DNA of 52,969 nt from an uncultured Aquimarina sp. (GTDB lineage: Bacteria; Bacteroidota; Bacteroidia; Flavobacteriales; Flavobacteriaceae): NCBI GenBank assembly GCA_947495425.1, contig CANLYR010000029.1:1-52969 (forward strand), read 5' to 3'. The notes beneath the pieces were generated by a model, which did no database searches, was not told where the DNA came from, and worked only from the letters and a program-made list of their open reading frames with translations. The translations under genes were made by a program, and so were the position numbers. How positions within the stretch are numbered: the first letter of the stretch is position 1; each line of letters begins with the position of its first letter. Of this stretch, positions 17,184 to 24,093 are shown piece after piece.

Positions 17184-17223
17184 AAAAAACCTGTTTATAG
17201 TTAATTTAAACAGGTTTTTTTTA
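17184..17223 (+). terminator. Rho-independent terminator of queA
   Basis: A 14-bp perfect stem (17184-17197 with 17207-17220), a 9-nt loop and a T-rich 3' flank. Confidence 0.9.
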
Positions 17224-17454
17224 TTTATTTGCGCGGAAAAACCTGTTAAATAGCCTTTTATATGTCAAAATTTGAATTTAAATTTGGTTAATATTACGGT
17301 TTTACCGTAATTTGTATCCAAGTATTATAGCGATAAAAATTGCCCTTTATCGAAAAAAAACGTATATATAGCCAATAAATATACTTTTTTTAAAATTTGG
17401 ATCGTTTTTTGTAATCCCATTTTTAATAAGAACTAAAACCTAATTAATTAAATA
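17224..17454 (+). promoter_or_regulatory. Upstream region with a TTAC-N9-GTAA inverted repeat
   Basis: This 231-bp AT-rich spacer lies before the gene at 17455. It contains the inverted repeat ATTACGGT-TTT-ACCGTAAT (17293-17311), which could be an operator or an RNA hairpin. AAGTATTATAGCGAT follows after a short gap. A similar arrangement lies upstream of the gene at 24094. No reading frame is seen here. Confidence 0.4.
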
Positions 17455-18387
17455 ATGAGAACAGTAATTTATTACATAACATTTTTTGCCACTATGTGCT
17501 CTTTTGCACAAACCAAGGTTGGAAATATTTATTTCAATAACGAAGAAACTTTTGGTGATACCGAACTTATGTTAAACGGTGCTGGTGAGAGAGAGAAATT
17601 ATATGCCATGGCTTTGTATCTCGATCTTGATTTTGATCTAGATGATTTGGATGATGGAAACAAGGTAGCTGATAAAGATGCTACTATGGCAGTTACAATG
17701 AAGCTTATCTCATCGATGGAGGGTGAAGATTTGAAAAAGATTATTAGAAACGGTTTAGAAAGAGCAACCGACGGTAATAGTTATCTTTTTGAAGATCAAA
17801 TTAGAGACTTTATTGATCTTTTACCAAGTAAGGTAGAAAAGTATGATATCTTCAGAATTCTATATACAAAGGGAGGAAAGATTTCAGTCTTTAAAAATAA
17901 AACGCTTCTTGGTACAATGAATAGTCTTGATTTCAAAAAATCACTATTCAAAATATGGCTTGGAGAAAACCCGGTAGAAGCCGAATTAAAAAAAGACTTA
18001 TTATCCTCTGTAGGTCCTAATCCTGTTTTAGGAAAATGGAAAACCTATGATATCAATACAGGAGTTGCTATTAACACTGTTCAGGTATATATGATTAAGA
18101 ATAAAATTTTTGGCGCTATCGAACAAATGCTACGACAATCAGAAAGAGATAATATTTGCTATGATTGTACAGGTGAGGATAAAAATCAAAAAGTTGAAGG
18201 CTTAGTTATTCTTAAAGGATTAGTTGCACAAGGCGACAATAAATATGCCGACGGTACCTATACAAACATCAAAGATGGTAGTGTATCTGATTGCCAGATT
18301 TGGATAGATGCTGAAAGCCCTGATGTGCTCAAAATGAAGTACAAAGGTGGTAAAGGTGTTCATGAATGGAAAAAAATAAAAGAATAA
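17455..18387 (+). CDS. Exported chalcone isomerase-like / DUF2147 fusion protein
   Basis: This 310-residue protein has a signal peptide (residues 1-19, ending SFAQ). Residues about 20-180 match the bacterial chalcone isomerase-like domain: LMLNGAGEREKLYAMALYLD, and later the LFKIWLGENPV ending typical of that fold. Residues about 195-310 match DUF2147: LGKWKTYDINTG, a Cys pair in CYDCTGEDKNQ, ILKGL, DGTYTNIKDG, then LKMKYKGGKG. Each domain is known as a separate exported protein. Here they form one chain, probably periplasmic. The CHI-like domain in bacteria is thought to bind lipids or fatty acids rather than act on flavonoids. The function of the fusion is unknown. Confidence 0.75.
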   Translation: MRTVIYYITFFATMCSFAQTKVGNIYFNNEETFGDTELMLNGAGEREKLYAMALYLDLDFDLDDLDDGNKVADKDATMAVTMKLISSMEGEDLKKIIRNGLERATDGNSYLFEDQIRDFIDLLPSKVEKYDIFRILYTKGGKISVFKNKTLLGTMNSLDFKKSLFKIWLGENPVEAELKKDLLSSVGPNPVLGKWKTYDINTGVAINTVQVYMIKNKIFGAIEQMLRQSERDNICYDCTGEDKNQKVEGLVILKGLVAQGDNKYADGTYTNIKDGSVSDCQIWIDAESPDVLKMKYKGGKGVHEWKKIKE

Positions 18388-18404
18388 CTTCTTAGAATAG
18401 CATA

Positions 18405-18453
18405 TATAAACTAAAAATCCTCTGATACAGCATCAGAGGATTTTTAGTTTATA
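18405..18453 (+). terminator. Terminator after the CHI/DUF2147 gene
   Basis: A long stem (18405-18426 with 18432-18453), about 22 bp, with loop ACAGC. TTTTT lies in the descending arm rather than after it. It is probably a terminator and possibly works in both directions. Confidence 0.75.
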
Positions 18454-18470
18454 CTACCACGAGTTATTTA

Positions 18471-18641
18471 AACCCGTTTTATGTATTAGAAAATCTATTA
18501 CAGCTTGTTATCGCCGCAAAACCTATCGCTACACTACATTTTCAAATTTCACCATAACGGTGCTATGCTAAAATTCGTAAAATGTCAGGTTTTATTGCGT
18601 TTCCAACCTTCATAACGAAGTTCTAATGCATAAAACGGGTT
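18471..18641. mobile_element. MITE-like palindromic element with 21-bp terminal inverted repeats
   Basis: The ends AACCCGTTTTATGTATTAGA (18471-18490) and the reverse complement of 18622-18641, AACCCGTTTTATGCATTAGA, differ at one base; with the next base the repeat is 20/21. Nested complementary pairs lie inside: AAAACCT (18518-18524) with AGGTTTT (18587-18593), and ACATTTT (18536-18542) with AAAATGT (18579-18585). There are also small hairpins at ACCATAACGGT (18551-18561) and near CTTCATAACGAAG (18608-18620). The 171-bp element has no coding capacity. The ends begin ACCCGTT and resemble the IS982-type end at 52519, so it may be moved by such a transposase. No clear target duplication is visible. 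Confidence 0.7.
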
Positions 18642-18729
18642 AAAAGTAGTAAAGAGATTATCATTTAAATAATAAGAGGTATAGCTATAATAAATAATGG
18701 ATATCTCCATAGGATACCATTTATCTTTT

Positions 18730-18737
18730 TATTTTTG
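18730..18737 (+). promoter_or_regulatory. -7 box of rlmN
   Basis: TATTTTTG is an exact TAnnTTTG box, 7 nt before the ATG at 18745, giving a nearly leaderless mRNA. The box lies inside the longer reading frame from 18697, which argues that the upstream ATG is not used. Confidence 0.55.
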
Positions 18738-18744
18738 CAATGTT

Positions 18745-19785
18745 ATGAATGGTAAGAAGAAAGATATTAGAGCATTGACAAAAGAGCAATTACGATTGTT
18801 TTTCGAAGAAAACGGTGATAAACCATTCAGAGGGAATCAAATGTATGAATGGTTATGGAGTAAAGGTGCGCATAGTTTTGAAGATATGACTAATCTCTCT
18901 AAAGCGACCAGAAAGATGCTCGAAGAAAACTTTGTAATCAACCACATTCGGGTAGACCAAATGCAGCGCAGTACAGATGGGACGATAAAAAACGCGGTAA
19001 GGCTACATGATGGGTTAATTGTTGAATCTGTACTTATTCCGACACCTACTAGAACTACAGCATGTGTCTCCTCTCAGGTTGGGTGTAGCTTGGATTGCAA
19101 ATTTTGTGCTACTGCTAGATTAAAAAGAATGCGCAACCTTAATCCTGATGAAATATACGATCAAGTGGTTGCTATAGATAATGAAAGCAAACTGTATCAT
19201 AATCGACCATTATCCAATATTGTTTTTATGGGTATGGGAGAGCCATTAATGAATTATAATAATGTACTTAAAGCCATAGATAAAATTACTTCTTCTGAGG
19301 GCTTAGGAATGTCCCCCAAAAGGATTACAGTGTCTACTTCTGGAGTACCAAAAATGATTAAGAAAATGGCAGATGATCAGGTGAAGTTCAAATTGGCAGT
19401 TTCCTTGCATTCGGCTATTCAAGATGTAAGGACCTCAATAATGCCTTTTAATGAAACATTTACGCTTTCAGATCTTCAAGAGTCTCTCGAATATTGGTAT
19501 GAAAAAACCAAAAGCAGAATAACATACGAATATGTAGTTTGGAAAGGGATAAATGATAGAAAAGAAGATATTGATGCACTTATTAAATTTTGTATGCATG
19601 TTCCCTGCAAGGTAAATTTAATAGAATACAACCCAATTGATGATGGGGAATTTCAACAAGCCTCAAATACGGCAATAGATCGCTACATTAATGCTTTAGA
19701 ATCAAGAGGGATCGTTGTTAATGTAAGACGTAGTAGAGGGAAAGATATAGATGCAGCATGCGGCCAATTGGCAAATAAGTCATAA
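18745..19785 (+). CDS. rlmN: Dual-specificity 23S rRNA/tRNA m2A methyltransferase
   Basis: This 346-residue radical SAM enzyme methylates A2503 of 23S rRNA and A37 of some tRNAs. The CxxxCxxC cluster motif is in GCSLDCKFCATARLKRMRN, followed by FMGMGEPLMNY. Near the end is NVRRSRGKDIDAACGQL, which carries the methyl-accepting Cys. The start at 18745 (MNGKKKDIRALTKEQL) matches family N-termini. The ATG at 18697 would add 16 residues and lies upstream of the -7 box. Confidence 0.95.
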   Translation: MNGKKKDIRALTKEQLRLFFEENGDKPFRGNQMYEWLWSKGAHSFEDMTNLSKATRKMLEENFVINHIRVDQMQRSTDGTIKNAVRLHDGLIVESVLIPTPTRTTACVSSQVGCSLDCKFCATARLKRMRNLNPDEIYDQVVAIDNESKLYHNRPLSNIVFMGMGEPLMNYNNVLKAIDKITSSEGLGMSPKRITVSTSGVPKMIKKMADDQVKFKLAVSLHSAIQDVRTSIMPFNETFTLSDLQESLEYWYEKTKSRITYEYVVWKGINDRKEDIDALIKFCMHVPCKVNLIEYNPIDDGEFQQASNTAIDRYINALESRGIVVNVRRSRGKDIDAACGQLANKS

Positions 19786-19929
19786 TGAGTTCTTATAGAA
19801 GTCCCTAAGAAATTATAATTTTAGCCTTTTGATTGAAAATGGTTGCTAATATAGTTAGGATCATCTTTTTAAAAATAACAATTTACATTATCTTCGTAAC
19901 ACATAAGAAACAGAATCTAGTACGACATA

Positions 19930-20907
19930 TTGAAAGTTGTAGAACAAATAAAACTACCAATAATTGATGAGATGGAACTTTTTGAACAAAAGTTTTCAGA
20001 ATCAATGTCTTCAAAAGTAGCCTTACTCAATAGAATTACTCATTATATAGTAAATCGTAAGGGGAAGCAAATGCGCCCCATGTTTGTTTTTCTTGTTGCC
20101 AAAATGGTGTCAGGAGGCGAAGTGAACGAAAGAACCTATCGAGGCGCTTCAGTTATAGAGTTAATACACACAGCAACCTTAGTACATGATGATGTTGTTG
20201 ATGATTCTAATCAGCGACGTGGTTTTTTTTCAATTAACGCACTTTGGAAAAATAAAATAGCAGTTTTGGTAGGCGATTACTTACTGTCTAAAGGATTATT
20301 ACTATCTATAGACTACGGTGATTTTGATCTTTTAAAAATTATTTCAATAGCAGTTAGAGAAATGAGCGAAGGAGAATTGCTACAAATCGAGAAGGCTAGA
20401 AATTTAGATATTACAGAAGAAGTGTATTATGAAATTATTCGCCAAAAAACAGCTACGCTAATTGCTGCTTGCTGTAGTTTAGGAGCGTGTTCTGTGGATC
20501 CTGAGTCAGAGAATGTACAGAAAATGAAAAAATTTGGAGCGCTTATCGGTATGGCTTTTCAGATAAAGGATGATCTTTTTGATTACGGTGATACCGCCAT
20601 AGGAAAACCCACTGGGATTGATATTAAAGAACAAAAAATGACGCTTCCCTTGATCTATACACTTAATCATTGTAGTAAAGACAAAAAGAAGTGGCTGATC
20701 AATTCTGTAAAAAATCATAATAAAGATAAAAGACGCGTAAAAGAAGTTATAGACTTCGTTAAAATAAGTGGAGGTTTAGAATATGCTATCACAATAATGC
20801 ATCAGTTCAAAGCGCAAGCATTGTCGATTTTATCAGAATATCCAGATTCAGAATATAAGTCTTCATTGATGCTTATGGTCAATTATGTAATTGATCGTAA
20901 AAAGTAA
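19930..20907 (+). CDS. Polyprenyl diphosphate synthase (octaprenyl/heptaprenyl type)
   Basis: This 325-residue trans-prenyltransferase elongates farnesyl diphosphate with IPP units, probably for the menaquinone side chain. The first Asp-rich motif is LVHDDVVDDSNQRRG and the second is FQIKDDLFDYG; GKQMRPMFVFL holds the IPP-binding Lys/Arg. The start codon is TTG (19930), giving MKVVEQIKLPIIDEMELFE, in line with homologues that start the same way with ATG. The next in-frame ATG would delete conserved residues. The chain-length product cannot be predicted reliably. Confidence 0.9.
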   Translation: MKVVEQIKLPIIDEMELFEQKFSESMSSKVALLNRITHYIVNRKGKQMRPMFVFLVAKMVSGGEVNERTYRGASVIELIHTATLVHDDVVDDSNQRRGFFSINALWKNKIAVLVGDYLLSKGLLLSIDYGDFDLLKIISIAVREMSEGELLQIEKARNLDITEEVYYEIIRQKTATLIAACCSLGACSVDPESENVQKMKKFGALIGMAFQIKDDLFDYGDTAIGKPTGIDIKEQKMTLPLIYTLNHCSKDKKKWLINSVKNHNKDKRRVKEVIDFVKISGGLEYAITIMHQFKAQALSILSEYPDSEYKSSLMLMVNYVIDRKK

Positions 20908-20940
20908 GTTGTAAATAGCTTTTGTTTTTTACGTGTAGAG

Positions 20941-20980
20941 AAGAGGTTGTTATTTTTTTTATCCCCGGGCAACCTTTTTG
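20941..20980 (+). terminator. Weak terminator candidate after the prenyl synthase
   Basis: AAGAGGTTG (20941-20949) pairs with CAACCTTTT (20970-20978) with one G-U pair and a 20-nt loop, followed by TG and TTTT. It lies between the prenyl synthase and the sigma factor genes. Confidence 0.4.
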
Positions 20981-21027
20981 TTTTATATCTCGTCTATGTA
21001 AATAGAAGATCTAATTATTTTTTCGCA

Positions 21028-21597
21028 TTGAAAGTTATTCAATTTTATAAAACTGAGAAACAACTCATTAAAAAAGCAACAAAACAGCATCGTGATGCAC
21101 AACATCAGTTGTATAATCAATATGCACCCAAGATGCTTAGCGTTTGTAGGCAGTATATCAGAGATGTGCATTTTGCAGAAGAAGTGATGCTTAGTGGATT
21201 TTTGAAAGTGTTTTTGAATCTAAAAAACTTCAAGTTTGAAGGAAGTTTTGAAGGGTGGATACGCAGAATTATGATAAATGAATCTATTTCCTTTTTGAGA
21301 AAAGAAAAAAAGATATTGTTTACCGAAGAGATAACCAGTTACACTGAAGAATCGTGGAATAATATTAATACAGAATTAGCGGTAGAGCAAATTCAGGATT
21401 TGATAGATAGCCTTCCAGAAGGATATAAGATGGTTTTTATATTATATGCTATAGAAGGATATAAACATAGTGAAATAGCCAAAATGCTAGAAGTATCAGA
21501 GAGTACTTCAAAATCACAATTGTTTAAGGCTAGAAAAATGTTACAGCAAAAATTAAACCAACAAAATAATATAAGTAATGGCGCCATTAAAATTTGA
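21028..21597 (+). CDS. ECF-type RNA polymerase sigma factor
   Basis: This 189-residue sigma-70 family protein has region 2 at about 20-90 (HQLYNQYAPKMLSVCRQYI, then GSFEGWIRRIMINES) and region 4 at about 125-175 (LPEGYKMVFILYAIEGYKHSEIAKMLEVSESTSKSQLFKARK, the HTH). The start is a TTG at 21028 giving MKVIQFYKTEK, as in related flavobacterial sigma factors. A TTG at 20947 would add 27 poorly conserved residues and overlap the terminator candidate. The 3' end overlaps the next gene by 20 bp, a typical sigma/anti-sigma layout. Confidence 0.88.
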   Translation: MKVIQFYKTEKQLIKKATKQHRDAQHQLYNQYAPKMLSVCRQYIRDVHFAEEVMLSGFLKVFLNLKNFKFEGSFEGWIRRIMINESISFLRKEKKILFTEEITSYTEESWNNINTELAVEQIQDLIDSLPEGYKMVFILYAIEGYKHSEIAKMLEVSESTSKSQLFKARKMLQQKLNQQNNISNGAIKI

Positions 21598-22417
21598 AGA
21601 GAAAATGAAGGATACCCTAGAGCAACGCGCTATGCAGCCTTCAGCAAGTTCCTGGGATCGATTATCAGCTCAACTAGATGGTAAACAAGCTCAAAAAAAA
21701 GAAGGTAAAAGGATTTGGTGGTATGGTATTGCAGCAATCTTTATTGGAGTTTTGATCTTAACTTCAATATTCAGCAATACAGGCTCAACTTCAAAGAACA
21801 TAGATACTCAGCTTGTAGATAGAAGTAACGATAATCAAGTTAAAAGAGATGATAAGACTAATTTCGTTAAAGAAAATAAAACAGAACAGCCTAAGCGAGT
21901 AGAGGTAGCTGTAGAGAATGTTGATGATATAAACAGGAGTACACAACCTACAGAAAATAAAGAAGATATTTCTAATAATACAAATGAAGGATATACTGCA
22001 CAGATTGCTAAAAGTGAAACTTTTGACTCTGATAATAAAGCTAGATCAAAAGAAGCAGATAATCTGATCCTTGTTGAAAATACAAATAAAAATGCAGTCA
22101 GTAGTACTGAAAAAGAAAAGATGCCCTTGCTTAACACAAAAACTATAAATGATAAGGTGGATGATGTCGTGGCCCAGATTGCAGAATTACAAAAAAATGA
22201 TGTTCAGGTAACAGATGAAGAAATTAATACGTTATTGCTCAAAGCACAGCGAGAAATTACATCAAAAAAAATAATAAAATCTAATGCAATAAGTGCATCA
22301 ACTCTTTTGCAAGACGTAGAAGAAGAGCTTGATGACACTTTTAAACAACGTGTTTTTGAAGCGCTAAAAAGAGGGTTTCAAAAAGTGAGAACTGCAGTAG
22401 CAGAGCGGGAAAATTAA
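21578..22417 (+). CDS. Single-pass membrane protein, probable anti-sigma factor
   Basis: This 279-residue protein has a cytoplasmic N-terminal segment of about 45 residues containing SASSWDRLSAQLD, a transmembrane helix at about 48-66 (WYGIAAIFIGVLILTSIF), then a long low-complexity extracytoplasmic part rich in Asn, Asp, Glu and Lys. The N-terminal WDRL..LD motif, single TM helix and overlap with an ECF sigma gene fit the membrane anti-sigma-like partners seen with flavobacterial ECF sigmas. Direct evidence for sigma binding is lacking. No zinc (ZAS) HxxxCxxC motif is present. Confidence 0.65.
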   Translation: MAPLKFEEKMKDTLEQRAMQPSASSWDRLSAQLDGKQAQKKEGKRIWWYGIAAIFIGVLILTSIFSNTGSTSKNIDTQLVDRSNDNQVKRDDKTNFVKENKTEQPKRVEVAVENVDDINRSTQPTENKEDISNNTNEGYTAQIAKSETFDSDNKARSKEADNLILVENTNKNAVSSTEKEKMPLLNTKTINDKVDDVVAQIAELQKNDVQVTDEEINTLLLKAQREITSKKIIKSNAISASTLLQDVEEELDDTFKQRVFEALKRGFQKVRTAVAEREN

Positions 22418-22440
22418 ATACATTCATCAATCAATCATAT

Positions 22441-22479
22441 CTGTAGCTCCCCCTCCTATGTAGGAGGGAAGGGTTACAG
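22441..22479. repeat. REP-like G/C-rich palindrome
   Basis: CCCTCCTA (22451-22458), TG, TAGGAGGG (22461-22468), with outer CTGTA/TACAG arms at 22441-22445 and 22475-22479. The composition is unlike the AT-rich surroundings. It resembles the C-run/G-run palindromes at 40587 and 40670 and is probably a member of a dispersed flavobacterial REP-like family. Confidence 0.55.
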
Positions 22480-22496
22480 GCAAAAAATCAATATAC

Positions 22497-23567
22497 ATGA
22501 AGACTATTATTATGATTGTCACATTAGTGGCCCTAGCATTCTTTGTTCAGATATTACAAGCACAAGAGAAGTCTGTACAACCTAAAATTGAGCAGTTAAA
22601 AGATCAAAAAGAAGAACTGCTTCAAAAAGAAAAAGAGGCGCTCAAAAAAGAAGTAGAAGCGATTAATAATAAGCTAGCAAATAATGAGATTACTATAGAT
22701 AAGGCTCAAAATTTAAAAGAGGAGGCTGCCAAAAGACATGCACTCAATATTGAAAATAAAATAGCTATCATTGATAATCAGATCGCTTTATTGGATCGTA
22801 ATGGTTTACAATATAAAAGTGAACAAAACCCCGAGGTATGGATCGGTATTGGAGCTAAAGGAAAAGAAAACGGAGATATTCTTTTTGGTGTTAAGGTAAA
22901 TACAGGGAAAGAACAAAAGATCAAATATGATATACGCACATATTCAAACCTGATAGTAGCTTTTGGATTAAATAATGCCTTAGTAGATGGACAATCACTA
23001 GATGATTCAGACTACAAGATTGCAGGTAGTAGGTTTTTTGAACTCGGTTGGGCTTGGAAAACGAGAGTGTTTAAGCATACTAATTTTTTGAGGATTAAAT
23101 ACGGAATTTCTTACCAATCCAATGGATTAAAACCTACAGATAACAGGTATTTTATTGAAAACGGAAACCAAACAGAACTACAAGAGTTTAGATTAACATT
23201 GGATAAATCTAAATTTAGAATGGATAATATTGTTATTCCAATACATTTTGAGTTGGGTCCATCAAAGATGAAGGAAACAGAAAATAGTATTAGGTACTAT
23301 ACATCCCACAAGTTTAGAATAGGATTAGGCGGTTATTTTGGTGTAAATATTAGTACGCGTCAAAAACTTAAGTATGTGGACAATGGAGATCGTATCAAAG
23401 ATAAAATCAAAAGAGATTATAATACAAGTGATTTGATTTATGGACTTAGCACCTATATCGGCTTTGGGGATATGTCTTTGTATGCAAAATATGATGTGTC
23501 TCCAATTTTTAGAAATACGGAGGTTGATCAACATAATGTGTCATTAGGTTTACGTTTTGACCTTTAA
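22497..23567 (+). CDS. Outer-membrane beta-barrel protein with N-terminal coiled coil
   Basis: This 356-residue protein has a signal peptide (1-22, ending LQAQ). Residues about 25-100 are a charged coiled coil rich in Lys, Glu and Gln (QLKDQKEELLQKEKEALKK). The remaining ~250 residues form alternating strands with many aromatic and glycine residues and end in LGLRFDL, with a final Leu after an aromatic, as outer-membrane barrels do. No catalytic motif is seen. It follows the sigma/anti-sigma-like pair by 79 bp across a REP-like palindrome, so it may belong to the same regulon. Confidence 0.7.
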   Translation: MKTIIMIVTLVALAFFVQILQAQEKSVQPKIEQLKDQKEELLQKEKEALKKEVEAINNKLANNEITIDKAQNLKEEAAKRHALNIENKIAIIDNQIALLDRNGLQYKSEQNPEVWIGIGAKGKENGDILFGVKVNTGKEQKIKYDIRTYSNLIVAFGLNNALVDGQSLDDSDYKIAGSRFFELGWAWKTRVFKHTNFLRIKYGISYQSNGLKPTDNRYFIENGNQTELQEFRLTLDKSKFRMDNIVIPIHFELGPSKMKETENSIRYYTSHKFRIGLGGYFGVNISTRQKLKYVDNGDRIKDKIKRDYNTSDLIYGLSTYIGFGDMSLYAKYDVSPIFRNTEVDQHNVSLGLRFDL

Positions 23568-23663
23568 TCGATACATTAAAATGTCTGATTACCTATGTGT
23601 TTCAATTTAATTGAGTAAGGTGACTTATAATTTATAAATTTAAGTGTTAGTCAATTGTTCTTT

Positions 23664-23697
23664 AAAAGAGTGGTATTTTTTATACCATTCTTTTTTA
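23664..23697 (+). terminator. Terminator after the barrel gene
   Basis: AAAAGAGTGGTAT (23664-23676) pairs with ATACCATTCTTTT (23682-23694) with one G-U pair, loop TTTTT, and continuing T's. Confidence 0.8.
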
Positions 23698-24093
23698 TTT
23701 TTTATGTGTTAAGCTTTCGGTATTGCTGTTAAGAGGCCTTGATAAGCCTGTTCCTCCCTTTGTAAACAGATCTAAAAATAAACAATGTTTGCTGTTAAAT
23801 AATATACCTAGAAGGTGTTATTTGTTAAATATATAAACAGCGACAAAACCCTTATAATTATTACGTTAAAACAGTAACTATTTGACTGTAAGTATTTTAT
23901 GACGATTATTTTTTTTGTTTCTTCATGAATTATTCTATATTTAGCATCGTCAATATCGAAGTTATTCTTCTCAAAATTTGATCATAAAAAGAGGCTTACA
24001 TTTTTTACTCATATTAAATGGGTATATCATTATTACATAATAAGATTTATTCCAATACATTTTATTAATAACAATTAACCAAATTTCACACAA
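23698..24093 (+). promoter_or_regulatory. 396-bp AT-rich upstream region of the T9SS cargo gene
   Basis: No gene is seen. The region holds TTAC-N9-GTAA at 23861-23877 followed by AAGTATTTTATGACGAT, similar in order to the elements upstream of 17455. The promoter is not obvious. The long leader is unlike the short or leaderless transcripts elsewhere in the window. Confidence 0.35.

Noticed and set aside
20947..21027. Longer N-terminus for the sigma factor from a TTG at 20947
   Set aside because: The added residues are hydrophobic and not sigma-like, and the segment overlaps a terminator-like stem. The TTG at 21028 matches family starts.
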